DNA of 64,000 bases, taken from Jackrogersella multiformis. Its lineage: Eukaryota > Ascomycota > Sordariomycetes > Xylariales > Hypoxylaceae. The number at the start of each line of letters is the position of its first letter. The stretch's first letter is position 1. The notes beneath the pieces were generated by a model, which did not search any database, was not told the origin of the DNA, and saw only the letters and a program-made list of their open reading frames with translations. The stretch covers positions 2,046,001 through 2,110,000 of the forward strand of contig CADCXD010000010.1 in assembly GCA_902806575.1 (NCBI GenBank). The letters run 5' to 3'. This document shows positions 22,806-35,745 of this stretch, one piece after another. Both the position numbers and the translations under genes were made by a program.

Positions 22806-25016
22806 ATGAAATTGTTTGGCTCTGCTCTCACATCTATCCGGCATAGACTCCGGAAGAGGAGGAGCCATGGAGTACGTCTTCAAAAGCCAAAATCGAAGTC
22901 GGGAAAAGCCAAGACACCTCCAAATGAGCTCGGAATAGCTAGCCTAGCGGCCCTGAGTAGTCCACTGCATGAACAGTTCAGCAATCCGAAATCCGAAATC
23001 CGGCTTCTCGAAATTGAGGACGAACATGCCGCCGAGATGCGCTGGATAATGAGAGTTGTCCCTCTCGAGGATAAACCGCAATTCACAGCACTCTCTTACG
23101 TATGGGGTGACCCGGCCGCGACGGAATGTATCATCGTCAACGGCCAGACGGTCACAGTAGCGACGAGCTTGGCATCGGCATTACGCCAGGTCTACCAACA
23201 TTGGGAGCAAGCGCTTGGTCATCGTATGCAGCACAAATTCAGACTGTGGGCGGATGCTCTATGTATCAATCAAAGCGACGTCAAAGAAAAGAATCATCAG
23301 GTTCCGCTGATGAGAACCATCTACTCTTCCGCTGAGCTTGTTATATGTTGGCTCGGTGCACCTGACCCCAAAATCTATCTGGCTTTCGAAACAATCAATT
23401 TACTTTATATAGAATGGACACAGTCTAGTCTCGAGGAACTCCTAGCTTTCGATTGGATACGTCGCCAGCCCTCGCTAGGTACAACACCTGAAGAGGAGTA
23501 CCCCTTAAATCATCGCTGGGAAGCCGTGCAACACTTCGCTAGACTAAACTTTTGGAGACGTACCTGGATCTTGCAGGAAGTTATTCAAGGCAGGAGGGCC
23601 GTTATAGCATGTGGTCCTCGGGCAATTGAATGGTCCCAAGTGCAAAGCGTCGTGCAAACGGCCAGCAGGCTCAGTAGCGGAATAGCAGGAACCAGTATCA
23701 GATGGCCAACCTTCATCTGCCCGGAAGTCTGGAAGGCTATCAAGAGCGTGCCCGTGAATTGGGCTCCCATCCTATTCTTCTTCTACACCGCCAGGAACCG
23801 GACACACAGTCCAGACTTAGCCCTCACCAGAAGAGATTGGCAGCTCGCAGCCGTGGCGGGAAGAAGTTTGCAGGCGACAAACCCGAAAGACCATGTTTAC
23901 GGTCTTATGGGTATTTTCCCAATCCCCTTAGTTCCCGACTACAGCGAAACCACGCCGCTTGCTGTGGTGTACCGTGAATACATCAGTGCTTGGTTGGTTG
24001 ATTGGAACTCAGGACTCTGCGCAGATCTAGAAGAACACTACTTCCTATTATATTCAGGTGCTTATCTAGGTCAGACAGAGTTGAGGGTACCTTCGTGGGC
24101 TCCGAATTTTCCAGCGTTATCTAAGCACCGGCAGGCAATCTACGATGGGAACCGTCAGTTCGGCGAACTTATAACTGATGGGCATGCGGACCGTTCAGTA
24201 TTTCCATCGGATTCCGAGGGATCGTCGATTATTGATATGTCCTTATTCGTAAGTGGCATAGACTTGGGACCTATCGTCAGCTTTGAAGACTATGGTGACG
24301 ATATGAGTCGAGTTTCTACCGCCACAACTGAATACCTGGAGCGATTGATCTCGGACGAGCCAATCTATCCAAGTGGATTGCCCACGCTTCAAATGGTATT
24401 CCGACTCTTCTGCAGGAAGGCTTACGGGATGGGGCAGCCCCTTGACGCAGAGGGGCTTATCAAGGCCCTTGGTTTCCTAGAGACACTACTTGGTCTCGAC
24501 CCTGACGATCCACCACTCAGCGATGACTTACGAAGAAAGTATCTAGAAGGGTTCGGGCTGGTAGCAGATGGCGCGGAAGCATTTGGTACTTCTTTCATGC
24601 ACACGTTTGAGCCTCACGACCCTTCGGTCAACCGTCCCGAGATTCTCGACATTCTATGTCGTTGGTACAACTCTGGTGGCGGTATCAGCAGTGCTGAGAT
24701 GGGATATGACGACGAGCACTTATCCGTCCTCATCAACTTTTGCCTGGATTACCTCCAGCAGGCGAACCACAGCGCTCACCACGTTCTATTTAGAATGGGA
24801 CGGCACATCGGCATTTCGCCGCGGGGAATCCAAGTTGGGGATCGGGTGTGCGTCTTAAAGGGGAGCAACACATTATCGGTGCTAAGGAGAGCATCGGATA
24901 ATCAGAACTGCTACATCCATGCGGCACCTTGCTTCGTCGTAGGTCTCATGAACGGTGAGGCCAGAGAGTTTTTAGAAAATCACCACTGTGAAATTCGAAT
25001 ATTTGAAATCCGGTGA
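22806..25016 (+). CDS. Heterokaryon incompatibility (HET) domain protein
   Basis: A single exon encodes 736 aa. The first ~60 residues are basic. The HET domain spans about 90-270 with its three usual blocks: FTALSYVWGD, then FRLWADALCINQSDVKEKNHQV with PLMRTIYSSAELVICWLG, and later FARLNFWRRTWILQEV. A C-terminal region of ~450 residues is typical of large HET proteins (NPKDHVYGLMGIFP, then VPSWAPNF) and lacks WD or ankyrin repeats. Such proteins control recognition between genetically different hyphae and can trigger cell death; the HET domain is TIR-like. Specificity cannot be read. It faces the APH-like gene tail to tail (155 bp). Confidence 0.93.
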   Translation: MKLFGSALTSIRHRLRKRRSHGVRLQKPKSKSGKAKTPPNELGIASLAALSSPLHEQFSNPKSEIRLLEIEDEHAAEMRWIMRVVPLEDKPQFTALSYVWGDPAATECIIVNGQTVTVATSLASALRQVYQHWEQALGHRMQHKFRLWADALCINQSDVKEKNHQVPLMRTIYSSAELVICWLGAPDPKIYLAFETINLLYIEWTQSSLEELLAFDWIRRQPSLGTTPEEEYPLNHRWEAVQHFARLNFWRRTWILQEVIQGRRAVIACGPRAIEWSQVQSVVQTASRLSSGIAGTSIRWPTFICPEVWKAIKSVPVNWAPILFFFYTARNRTHSPDLALTRRDWQLAAVAGRSLQATNPKDHVYGLMGIFPIPLVPDYSETTPLAVVYREYISAWLVDWNSGLCADLEEHYFLLYSGAYLGQTELRVPSWAPNFPALSKHRQAIYDGNRQFGELITDGHADRSVFPSDSEGSSIIDMSLFVSGIDLGPIVSFEDYGDDMSRVSTATTEYLERLISDEPIYPSGLPTLQMVFRLFCRKAYGMGQPLDAEGLIKALGFLETLLGLDPDDPPLSDDLRRKYLEGFGLVADGAEAFGTSFMHTFEPHDPSVNRPEILDILCRWYNSGGGISSAEMGYDDEHLSVLINFCLDYLQQANHSAHHVLFRMGRHIGISPRGIQVGDRVCVLKGSNTLSVLRRASDNQNCYIHAAPCFVVGLMNGEAREFLENHHCEIRIFEIR

Positions 25017-25171
25017 TGATGGAATGGGAGCTGAGAATCAAATATCTTGGAATCCATAACAGACGCCATCTCGCACTTCAGGACATAGAAGCTACTCCGA
25101 AATTTGTATTTGCACATCAATTATCATATGAGCAACAGTTGGTATACTGATATCAATTCCCTTTGATGGAC

Positions 25172-26159
25172 CTAAAAGCCTAGATTGCGGTTGATGTACT
25201 CCCAAGCTAATTGATAATCTTTGTCCGCTGGTGTCAATATTTTTGTTAGCCAAACTGTATCCCGACCCCCTTCATCTAAATACTCGCATCTCCATCGCGC
25301 TTTGAGCCATTCCCAATCGCTTGGGTACCACCCCGATTGGTGCCAGTCAATGACCGCGGCGACGCGAGGTGGAGATCCTTCCTCCCTCGGAGAGATGAGT
25401 ATATTAGTCCTGTCTAGATCGCCATGGGTAAATACTATCGGCTTGTCGTCCGACAAGCCAGCTAGCTCGGGAAAATCACGCCGGGGGTCCCATTTCGGTT
25501 GTATGCGACAGGAGTAACGCGCGTAGAAGTTATGAAACTGGGTTATGTCTTCGAATGGCCCGGCGTGTGGGTCTCCAGCATCACTGAATATAATGTCGCC
25601 TACTCCTTGACGTCCGATATGGCCTTAAGTTGTCATTATGCTAGGCTGCTTGTGATTGGAACTTGATCTTACCAACGTAGTATGGTTCCGACTCCTGACG
25701 AAGGCTGCGCCAGGCCTCCACAAAGGTGTGTAGCTGCTCGCAAATTATGTCTTGCTCTTCCTGATTGAATGTGGGCCACGCGTCTTCTAATGTTTCGCCG
25801 TCGACAAGCTCCATATAGATAAACGTCTCGCCACCATCTTGACACCATCCGAATAGTTCTGGTGTGGGCACTACATCCTTCATGTAATGGTTGAAATACC
25901 AGAGACATTGTGCCTCGGCTATTGTGATCTCCGAGCCGTATTTGACGACAAGTCCTAGCTCTTCAAACGCAATTGGTGGAGGCATCGCTGATCGTGCGCG
26001 TAAATCATTAACTCTTATATCCTCTTCCCGGATCTCCTCGGGGGATGGAAAGTCGCGCCCGTCTATTTTAAAAAATGAAGAATCGCGAAAGACCATGTTT
26101 TTTGCGCTAGGTATTTCTGACACTCGTACTGTCTTAGGTATCACACTGGTGGTGGCCAT
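25172..26159 (-). CDS. APH/choline kinase-fold phosphotransferase
   Basis: Exons (minus) 26159-25673 and 25623-25172, with a 49-nt GTAAGA...TAAG intron, give 312 aa. The join reads YYVGHIGRQGVGD, and retaining the intron would stop the protein early. Motifs of the aminoglycoside phosphotransferase family are clear. GLVVKYGSEITIAEA has the ATP-site Lys and a following Glu, VVPTPELFGW is a linker, FIYMELVDGETLEDAW is the hinge, FTHGDLDRTNILI is the catalytic loop (HxDxxxxN) and VAAVIDWHQSGWYPSDWEW carries the metal Asp. Fungi hold many such genes and the natural substrate is usually unknown; drug resistance should not be assumed. The start is the first ATG, because the longer frame begins at a GTG. 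It lies 500 bp beyond the PKS stop on the same strand. Confidence 0.88.
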
Positions 26160-26661
26160 GGCTGAGGAAGTGAGCAGCAGGTATTCAGAATCATCTGCTG
26201 TTTCCAGAGAGCGCACTCCTCCTTCTCTTTGAGATTCTTGGAATTTCGATAGCCAAGTCAGACTACTCACGATAAGTGATTGTCAACCAATGAATTAGAC
26301 TACATTGGCAATGTTGGGCGTACGACGATTAGGCAAGGGAAGTGAGCTAAGGAGAGGGGTAAGCAACAGCCACACTCTCATCAAAAGAGAGTGAGGGAAA
26401 TAAGGACGACTTAATTCGCAAAGACCTCATTTAAACACAGGTTTTTTCGTAACTCAGAGAGTATACTAATTATCGGGACAAGCAACTAACCTCCCTATGC
26501 TAAAGGCGTCTTTACAAGGTGCGTCAATGGTATGGCCTTTTTCAGTATGATCAAAGCGTACCTACCTCATATGCCAGCTCTAACTAGGCACCGTAAAATA
26601 AATATCCCCAGTCTCTAATGATGGCAAGTCTCTAAACCTCTGTTCCATCAAAGACAGCTAC
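26160..26661. other. Intergenic region between PKS 3' end and APH-like gene
   Basis: No gene was seen. It contains the PKS 3' flank and the APH promoter. Confidence 0.5.
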
Positions 26662-29600
26662 TCAAACTCGAACTCCGGCTCTCTCAGTGACCATATCGCC
26701 CAACCCAGCTATGGTAATCCCACCCATGATATCAAAAACAGCCACGTTAGCTTGGAAGTCTCTGCGGATCCAGTTGCGCAACTCGACGGCCATAAGCGAG
26801 TCAACGCCGTAATCCGAGAGCAGTTTATTAGGTTCCACGTCATCAGGCGAAACCGACAGGGCTCTTGCGAGTCTTAACGTGACGGCGTGCACTACAACTT
26901 CGGCCCGCTCCTTTGGCCCGTTTGCTTGCCGAAATAAGAGCGACTGATCCTCTGTTTTGGTCTTACTATCGCCCTGAGAGGGGCGCTCATGTGCCGATTC
27001 TGCCGTTTGTGAGAAGGCCGAGAACATAGGACGTTGTACTATCAGGGGTACAGCCTCGCCACGGTTTTGGAAATCCGCAGGTGTTACTGCACCGATTAGT
27101 ACTTGGTGGCGCGTGTCGAGGTCGTTGATGTGGGAATTTTCGTCTAGACCTATCCGTGGCGGGAGCAGCGAAGGGTTACAATAAGTGCTTAGCAGCCCCA
27201 AAAACTCTTCGCTTTCGATGGCAGCCATATCACGCGAGTTCTCTCTATTACGTTGGTATTCTTTGGTCTCGGCGACGACTCCGATACTACGCATCCAGCC
27301 AATGTCGAAGGATACCGCCCTTTCGCCCTTGGAAGCACGCTGCCGGGCGAGGGCATCTTGAAACGTACACCCGGCAGCGTAGTTCGATTGGGCGATGCTT
27401 CCATATATCCCCGATAGTGAAGAAAGCAGAATGAAGAAGTCTAGTGATCCAGGTGGGAATAGGCAGTGCAGATTCCAAGAGGTGTTGATCTTCGATTGAA
27501 TCGTTGTGGTCCATTGAGAATAGTTCATATTTTCGAAAACTGCATCCTGGAGAGCCATGGATGCATTGATGCATCCTTTGACCACGGGCATAGTTTTGGC
27601 ACAGCTCTCTATCACAGCTGACAGTGAAGTGGCTGATGAAGCGTCGCATTTAGGCGTCACCACTTGCACACCTCGGCCCCGTAGTTCGGAGATGACTTCA
27701 ACTGCTGCCTTTGCCGAGGGCGAGAGACCTGACCTTGAGGGAAGGATAAGGTGCTTGGCACCTCTGTCCGCCATCCATCTGATCATCGCACGACCCAGGC
27801 CACCCAGGCCTCCAACTATGACGTAGGACGCGTTTGTATCAAACTTCCAATTATCTTCATCACAGATGAATTTCTAAATGCATCGTTATTATTTCGATTC
27901 ATATATTTAGAAAATCTATGAAATCCGAGTAGGGGGGAAACTTACTGGAACTGTGTCGGTAGGATTTGCTGTAACAACGATCCGACCGGTATTCTTCCCA
28001 CTTTGCAGAAAACGAAACGCTTTTTCGATTTCAGAAATTGGATACAGGTGCAGAGGCCGGGGGTACTGTAAGACTCCGCGTGCAAGAAGATCCACGACGG
28101 TCCCCTGGAGACCGCGGAAGACCTCAACGTTATGAAGCGCCATATGGAATAGATCAACGGCAAAGAAACTGATGTTGCCGGCAAAGCTTGCCATAGGTAA
28201 AGAACTATTTGCCATTATGTCAGATTTGCCGATTTCGACGAAACGGCCGTATGGAGCCAGACATTCCCAAGACGCTCGTAAGCCTTCGCCGGACAGCGAG
28301 TTCAAGACCACGTCGACTCCATTTGTCATACGCTTCAGACCTTTAGCGAACGAAGTATCTCTGCTGTAAAATATGTGGTCGGCGGGAATATTGAACTCGT
28401 CGATGAGCAGCTGCTTTTTGAAATCATACCCAACAGTGGCGAAGATCTCTGCGCCAATCATCTTCGCGATCCAGATGGCCATCTGACCTGTACTTCCTGC
28501 TGCCGAGTGTATCAATACCTTCTCGCCCTTTTGAAGCCTTGCCATGTTGACCAAACCGTGGTAAGCGGTCATGGCAGGATTGAACGCAGAGGCTGCTGAC
28601 TCAAAGGACACCTCATCTGGAATCTTGTAAACGCTTCTAGCAGGCCCCCTGGGATACGTACGCAAGCTGCGTATCCATCCCATGCATACCCTATCTCCGG
28701 GTCGTAACTTTGAGCTTTGCAGTCCTTCGTCTCCATTTGCGGTGGTGGCAGGCCCAACTCGAGTCACAACACCTGCACATTCGGAGCCAGGGGTCTCCCA
28801 GTCCAAGCGGCCAATTGCGATGAACAGGTCTCTGAAGCTTAGAGGCCATGCCCTGGCCTCAATCTCAACTTCGCCTGGTTCGAGATCTTCAGTTGCGGTA
28901 TGCGTCTCGTCTCGCACGAATTGGAATGTATCCAGAGCTCCAGGAGTTTCGAGCGTGACTTCTACTGGGGGACCTGGTAACCAGGGTTCGACAACTAGAT
29001 CCGGGGCAATGAAGCGGCGTACATTCTTATTGAGAGCAGCCTCTTCGAAGACTCTTCCAGTGCATATGCAGTCATTGCGAACAATGTACTCGATTTCTCT
29101 CGATGAAGAGGAAGTGATCGCCCAAGGTGCGAAGGCAGCCTCAAGCACTGTTCCGGTGTACGCAGATATTTGCGACTCGGCAAATGCAGCTTCGCAAATA
29201 AGTAACAATGACGACAACTCAATAGAAAGGGTCACAATATTCCTCTCGATAGCTTCCGACCGCATGGTTCGTAGAAATCCCGTCATGGCGCCATAATATG
29301 GGTACTCGCTGTCCTCGATGCTGGTTGAAGTGACCCATAAAAGGTTATGTAGGCTTTGTAGTAATTTTTGCAGTGCGTAAAAATCACGCTCCGATATCTT
29401 AGATAAAAAGGGCTTGCCGACCTCCAGGAAGGAAATGATGATCGCATCATTAGCTGCTACAGCAGCCAGCTCGCTCTCACCCCCCTGTGCGAGGTCATGC
29501 CAACGTACAACTTGTGAGGTATGCTCTCCTATTCCGTACTGATTGCGTACCATGTCAGCAATATGAACCTGAACTTCGGATTCATCATCCACGACGAGCA

Positions 29601-32600
29601 CAAGGTTTGCCTTGACAATCGGGTGGGAGTCGACAACCATTGCATCGCCATCTCCCGGTAGTGACTTGGGCTGCTTCGTATCGTCGACTACCTTCTTCGA
29701 GACAATGATACTAGCGAGGTGACAAACATCGCTCGTGTAATCTCTGAGAACAATATCATTCCCCGAGAAACCCGCTAGGCGTAGAAGCTCATCCCATTTC
29801 TCTTCAGTAATAAGCGGACCATGCGACCGCCATGATTCTGTGCTGAGCCACCACCCAGGGAGTACTCCGAAACCCAAGTTTCCACATGAGGTTTCCGGCA
29901 GAATGAATTCAAGAAATACAAGATAGCCACCAGGTTTCAGCAACCTTCGTAGATTGCGAAGAGTCTTTGTCAGGTTTGAAGTTGCGTGGAGTACGGCTCC
30001 GAGAAAAATTATGTCATAAGCTTCAAGTTCGAATCCTTGATCTTCATAGTGCTCACCCTCCAGATCCAGAGTCTTGAAAACGATTCTATCTCCGAATTCT
30101 CCGAATCGATTTCTCCCTTCCTCAAAGAAAGATGGTGAGATATCTGTAAACATGTACTCAGTGAAGCTGGTGGCTCCTGTTCGAGTCTCAAAGCTTTTGA
30201 AAGCAGACAGTGCATGCCGAGTCATTGCACCTGTTCCGGCACCAGCCTCAAGGACACGCACTCCCCCATTTTCGTGGTACAACAGCTCCAGAAAACCTCT
30301 AAATCGAGAGTCACATATGTGATCGAATAGAGACATATAGAAACGCTCGGCCAAGCCCGTAGAGAAGACGAGGTCTAGCGGGTCTGTGTCGCCACTCATG
30401 ATAGATCCGAGATGCCGCGCAACGACGGGAAAGACTTTCCAGCTAGGTCTTGCTTGCTCGCAATATTGCAAGAGGGCCTCGAAGTCATCGTAGTTCATGG
30501 TGATGTTGTTAGAACGGATCTCAGTCGCCCCATTCTCGACCGAACCTTTCTCTCCAGGCAAATCGGCACCCATATAAAGCTTCTCGAAAGTTGATCTCAA
30601 CTTTTTAAAATGCTTTAGACCCGTGTTGTTCTGTTTATTGTGCTGAATTGATTGACTTGATGCTTGTGGAAGGGTATGTGTTCTGATTGATCTGCGAGCA
30701 GCCGAGATCATCACCGATTCCAACTTTGGGAAGAAATCGACCATGAATGCCTCGTCCAAAGAGATACTCGTTGGGCCTGGTAACAGGTTCCGCAACTGAT
30801 CCGGGCTGAGTAGGCTCAGCTGGGGCTTCCAATCAATTCCGTGAAGCAGTTTCTTGTTCCGTCCGTTCTCCTTTTGTAACTTTGCTTCGTCGGTAAGTGA
30901 CACTGCCGCCATGTCGACCCTCTCCATCGCCAGAAGAACCGAGTCATCATCAGCAAGACCGTAGACAGTACTCTGTGCACCGCCTATTTTGGCATTCTCA
31001 TTCACCAATTTGGATGACAGCCTCAAACTGGAGGAGCCCGTAAGTGGTTCTCCCCAGACTTTTGCAGATAGCCACATATTAGATACCCCCTGAAGAACTA
31101 GCGTGTGTCGTATACCGGCAAGACCCCTCGAAATTTGGGCATTTATCAAGTGAACAGCTGCATCAAAAACTGCAGCAACTTGACGGTGAACCCGGTTGTC
31201 GGGGTAAGGAAACGATGAGGGGGGAACCATGTCGATACGGGCAGCAGCCAGACCATTGCCATCCCAGTGGATATCCTCCAAAAGTTGGAATGACTTGCCG
31301 TAATTAACGTCGACTTTATTTTTGAGGAATTCATAGAATGTCTTCGAGTCGAGGGATTGAGTGCACGAAGCAGTCCAATTCCGATGACAAGTACGGACTC
31401 GCTCATCCTCTAACTTTGCCTCTCTGTCACCATCTATCTCAGTCGCCAGGCCGTCTTGAAACTGTACAGAAATATTGCACTGGCAGCATTCAGTCCACCT
31501 GGCACTATTATGGTAAGCGAATATCTTGATTTCGCATCTTCTCGAGTCTTTCTCATATTGACTTTGTAGCGGTCGAAGTTGGAGTACGGTCTCTGTCCCG
31601 TCTTGCGACATCTCGCTAACAATGATAGGATTCGAGAAATGGCACTTCTCAATACAGAAAGCCGAAATAGAAGTATGTTTTGCCACGGAGATAGGGGTGA
31701 AATACTGCCGGGTTGCCTCGATCGCCATAGTCAACATAGCTGTCCCGGGAAGGATAATAGTTTCATTGACGATGTGATCTGCGAGCCATGGCATAGATTC
31801 CAGGCTCAGTATACCCTTCCACCTTGGTTCTAGTGGATTCCAATCATGGGCCGGCTTTCCTAATAGCTCACTTGCGCCGGGGACGAGCTTGACCATGCGT
31901 CGCAGTCTGTAGTCGCGGCTAAGCCGCGACTCATTCCAATATTTGTGTGAGTGATCAAAGGGATACTTGGGTAGGTTTACAAGCATATTATGAGTGTAGG
32001 ACGTCTCATCGGCGTTATTGACAGTTGTCCCTTCTCCATCCAAGTGTGAATGACTATGGTCATAATCATTCGCCCCTAGAATAGAAACTGAATATCCCTG
32101 GCTAAACAACTGTCCAACTAGCCATAGAATTGTCTCTAATGCTGGCTTTGCTCTTGTGAGGGTGGAATGATATCTGACCTGTGCTCCCTTTCCGTGAGCA
32201 GGTTGTCGTCCCACCACCGGGGTGTCGTGTCTCTTGAGTGTATCTTGAATTGGTCGACGCAAGGCAGAATGCGGACCAATTTCAATAAGATTCGTGATCG
32301 GAACAGAGTCTTTGCGCACTTGAAGATCCATGGCTACTTTCGCCTTTCCAGAAACAAGTTTTGACAGAGCCTCGCTGAATTTTACACGAGACACCAAATT
32401 GTCAACCCAGTACTGAGGCGTTGACAAAGTTCTTGCCGACACTATATTCCCTGTAACTGATGAGATCATGGGTATGGATTTGACGCCACTTCTTATAGTT
32501 GAAGAATCAACAAGAAAGGTACGCAAAAGATCCAGATACTCGGGCGCTATTGATTGCATGGAAGGGGAATGGTATGCCACGCCACCAGTGTCGAACTTCT

Positions 32601-35600
32601 GGGCGAATACCCCCTCTTTATCCAACTGGTTTTTGATCAAGTCGATAGCGTCCGCACTCCCCGACAGCGTGCAGTTGATCGGACTATTCACACAAGCAAG
32701 GTGAACAGAGCCTCTGGCGATGGCTCCTTCTTCTATTGATTCCATATTCTCGAGGTAGTCTCGGATTTTGTCCTCGGGCAAATTCACAGACATCATAGCA
32801 TCAACTGGGCGTGGCGAAGATGAAAGTCTTGCTGCTGCAGCGAGCTTTGCTGCCAGCTGTCCTCGGTAGAATGCAATCTTGCACGCCGATTCCATGTTAA
32901 AGGCGCCAGTTGCATAAGCAGCAGCGATTTCCCCCGAGGAATGCCCTACCACAGCAGTTGGGACAATACCAAACGATCTCAACAGTTTTACCAACGCAAT
33001 TTGAAGAACTGTGCACAATGGCTGGCTGAATTCTGGGCTGTTTATATTTTCTTGACCACGAAGCGCATCTATTCAAACGGAAAAAGGGGTATCAGTAGTA
33101 GACTTTAGAAGTTGACGACTCAAACGTCACATTCTCATGAAAAGAGCAACCTCTCCACTTCAATCCTTTCTCTCTTTCGTTTTAATGGGCCCCGATAATG
33201 AAGTGCGCAAGAGTTGCCCCCCCCCCACCGGAGGGGGGGGGGGGGGTTGGAGGGAGTAAGGAAAGGGGGAGTTAAAAGAAGACAGGATATTATGAGTATA
33301 TGTTCTACATACCTAGGACTGACCATCTGCACCCTATATTGGTGAGGACCTTATCCATGTGGGTTATGGCTTGTCTGAAAGCTGAGTACCGCATAAGATC
33401 TACACCCATCCCAACATATTGGGCACCTTGGCCGGTGAATACAAATCCAAGTCCTTGTGGCGAAGTGGAAGCTCGGACAGGTTTTGTGGTGTGTATATTA
33501 TAAGCGGTCTCATCAATGATCGAATATGTTCGCCAGGCAAAGTGGGTGCGTCGAGCGGCTAGATGATGAGCCAGTTGTTGAAGTCGACCCGGTATGCCAA
33601 AGACATTGACCCTACAGTAGTCTTGAAAATCCTGGATCACAGCACCCATGGAGTTTTCACTTGTGCAAGTCCACACAAGGAGATTTGGCGTAGATGCTAA
33701 TGAAACTCCGTTCCCAATAGCAATGGATGTGGTTTTGTTACCGTTAGGATCGATGCAGGTGCATCCGGTGCTAGTCTCTTCATGATTTGAGTAGTGGATT
33801 GTGTGAGTGTCGCCTTCGTCGCTCAGACTCAGGAAAGACGTCGCTGGAGATCCCTTCCCTAGTACGGGAGTTACTGTACACTGGTGGCGGCCCGTCAACC
33901 CTAGAGATTGGAGGAAATGAAATGCGTCATCTAGAATGGCGTGGGAGTTGGTGCCTCCCATTCCAAAAGAGTTGATAGAGACACGCCGTAACCCATTATT
34001 TGGCCAAGGAATAGTTTCAGTCGGTACCTGTTTCTTTCAATTAAATCATAATCTCATAATTCTCAGGAGCTCGTGGAAGATACGCACCACAATGTGAAAG
34101 AACTCTGCATCGATATCCGGATTCATCCTCTCGAATAAGGCATTAGGGGGGATCATACCCTTTTCAAGGGTCATGATAGCTTTGACGACACCAGCTAGTC
34201 CGCTTGCTCCTTCAAGATGACCGATGGTGGATTTAATAGACCCCCTGAAGGCATTAACATAATTCTCTATATTGAAGGGAAGGTAAAATAGGTATGAACC
34301 CGAGTTCTGATAATAATACGGTAGAAATTTATAGCTCCCACAAACTTACACATAAAGAGGATCGTGTGTCGACCGGTGAGTTCTGAAGACCCTACCTATA
34401 GCCTTCATCTCAATTGGGTCTCCTGTCTTGGTACCGGTACCTAGACGAGCGTCAGCTCAGTCATATGTTCGGAACGCGCAAACGTCCGTAAATGGATCAG
34501 GGACAACAGCAGGATCTCATACGATGTGTATCGAAATCTAGGATTACATACCGTGAGCCTCAACGTATCGAGTAGACTCGAAATCGAGACCAGCTCTACG
34601 GTACGTGTCTCGAATTAGTTTCTCTTGTAGCTCTGGGCTTGGCTGTGTGAGACCGGGAGTATGACCGTCTTGATTAGTCCCGGTCGAACGCACCACCGCG
34701 CGAATCACGTCACCATCTTGGATTGCATTGATCAGTGGTTTCAAAACAATTCCGATAAAGCCCTCGCCTCTCGCATAACCATTCGCTCGATGGTCGAAGC
34801 TCCAACAGACACTGTCAGGAGACAGAAAGTCTTGATTAGACAGGTGAGTAGACATTTCGGGGCTGATCATTAGATTGCAACCAACGACTAGAGCCTGCGA
34901 TGCTATTAGTCAGTACTAGCTGGATCAAAAGTCCGAATCAACTGTGAGGGAGATGGCCTGTGGAGGAACTATTGAGACGTGAGTAGACCTACCGCAGAAG
35001 CGTCTCCGTTGCGTATAGACTGGCAAGCGAGATCCAGAGCCACCATACTACTAGAGCAAGCTGTATCGACGTGCATGCTTGGCCCAAGGAGGCCAAAGTG
35101 CCAGCTCACTCTGTTGGCACGAATCGAAGCGGCACTTCCAGTAGCAGCCATGTGAGGTACTGTATCAGGGTCTTTGGAGAACATATGGCCGTAGTCATCG
35201 GACATAGAAGCTTCGAACACAGCAGTACGCGAGCCCTTGAGGCTTTCCAGTGTGATACCAGCTGATATGGTAGAAGTGTATACACAATATTAGTTTCATA
35301 TCGTTCATTGCAAAGTTGAATGGTCCTAAGCTAATGATATGCACTGACCATTTTCGAATGCGTGGTAGGATGTTTCCAAGATCCAACGCTGCTGCGGGTC
35401 CATAGCAGCTGCTTCTTTGGCCGTAATGGTAAAGAATGGCGCGTCAAATGCCTTTGGGTCATCGGTAATGAAGTGACCACCGGAGCCACTAAGCTATTAT
35501 ATAATAAGAGTGTCAGTGGAATATGTGTTCCTCTCAGGCAGTCTCTCCGGGGCAATTATTATCGTTATACACACCATATTGACATTCTTCGAGTCGGCAT

Positions 35601-35745
35601 CATAGAATGAATCCAGGGAGATTCGATTCTCAGGCCACCGAGTCATAAGGTTTCGTCGACTTTGTAAAGTCTCCCAGAGACTGACCTCGTCCACGACGCC
35701 TTGTGGCATCTTGAAGGAGAACCCAACAATAGCAAGTGGCTCCAT
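26662..35745 (-). CDS. Highly reducing type I polyketide synthase (KS-AT-DH-MT-ER-KR-ACP)
   Basis: Nine exons (minus): 35745-35575, 35493-35349, 35261-34993, 34894-34552, 34440-34350, 34244-34088, 34027-33313, 33068-27946, 27873-26662; all phases agree, giving 2741 aa. KS ~1-430 has active Cys in VDTACSSSMVAL, EAHGTGT and STIGHLEGASG. AT from ~585 has FVFTGQGAQ and GHSSGEIAAAYATG. DH ~1020-1330 has WLADHIVNE and FDAAVHL. C-MeT ~1570 has VLEAGAGTGAMT. ER ~2010-2320 has LIHSAAGSTGQMAI. KR ~2345-2530 has YVIVGGLGGLGR and the Ser/Tyr site LLSSLSG...QSNYAAG. ACP has DYGVDSLMAVELRNW at ~2695. There is no thioesterase, so release needs a partner, probably the adjacent hydrolase. All reducing domains look intact except for a substitution in the DH motif, so a methylated, largely reduced chain is expected. 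A TATA-like box lies ~135 bp upstream. Confidence 0.95.
33217..33246. repeat. C10-ACCGGA-G14 inverted homopolymer in a PKS intron
   Basis: Inside the 244-nt PKS intron 33069-33312, ten C are followed by ACCGGA and fourteen G. On either strand this can form a very stable hairpin or G-quadruplex. The exact length may be affected by assembly. Confidence 0.85.

Noticed and set aside
33160..33394. Small ORFs around the poly-C/poly-G tract
   Set aside because: They lie within the PKS intron or antisense to PKS exons.
34223..34244. Alternative PKS acceptor giving ENYVNAFR before GSIKS
   Set aside because: It introduces a stop in the required phase; the TTCAG acceptor gives the conserved PLYVGSIKSTIGHLEG.
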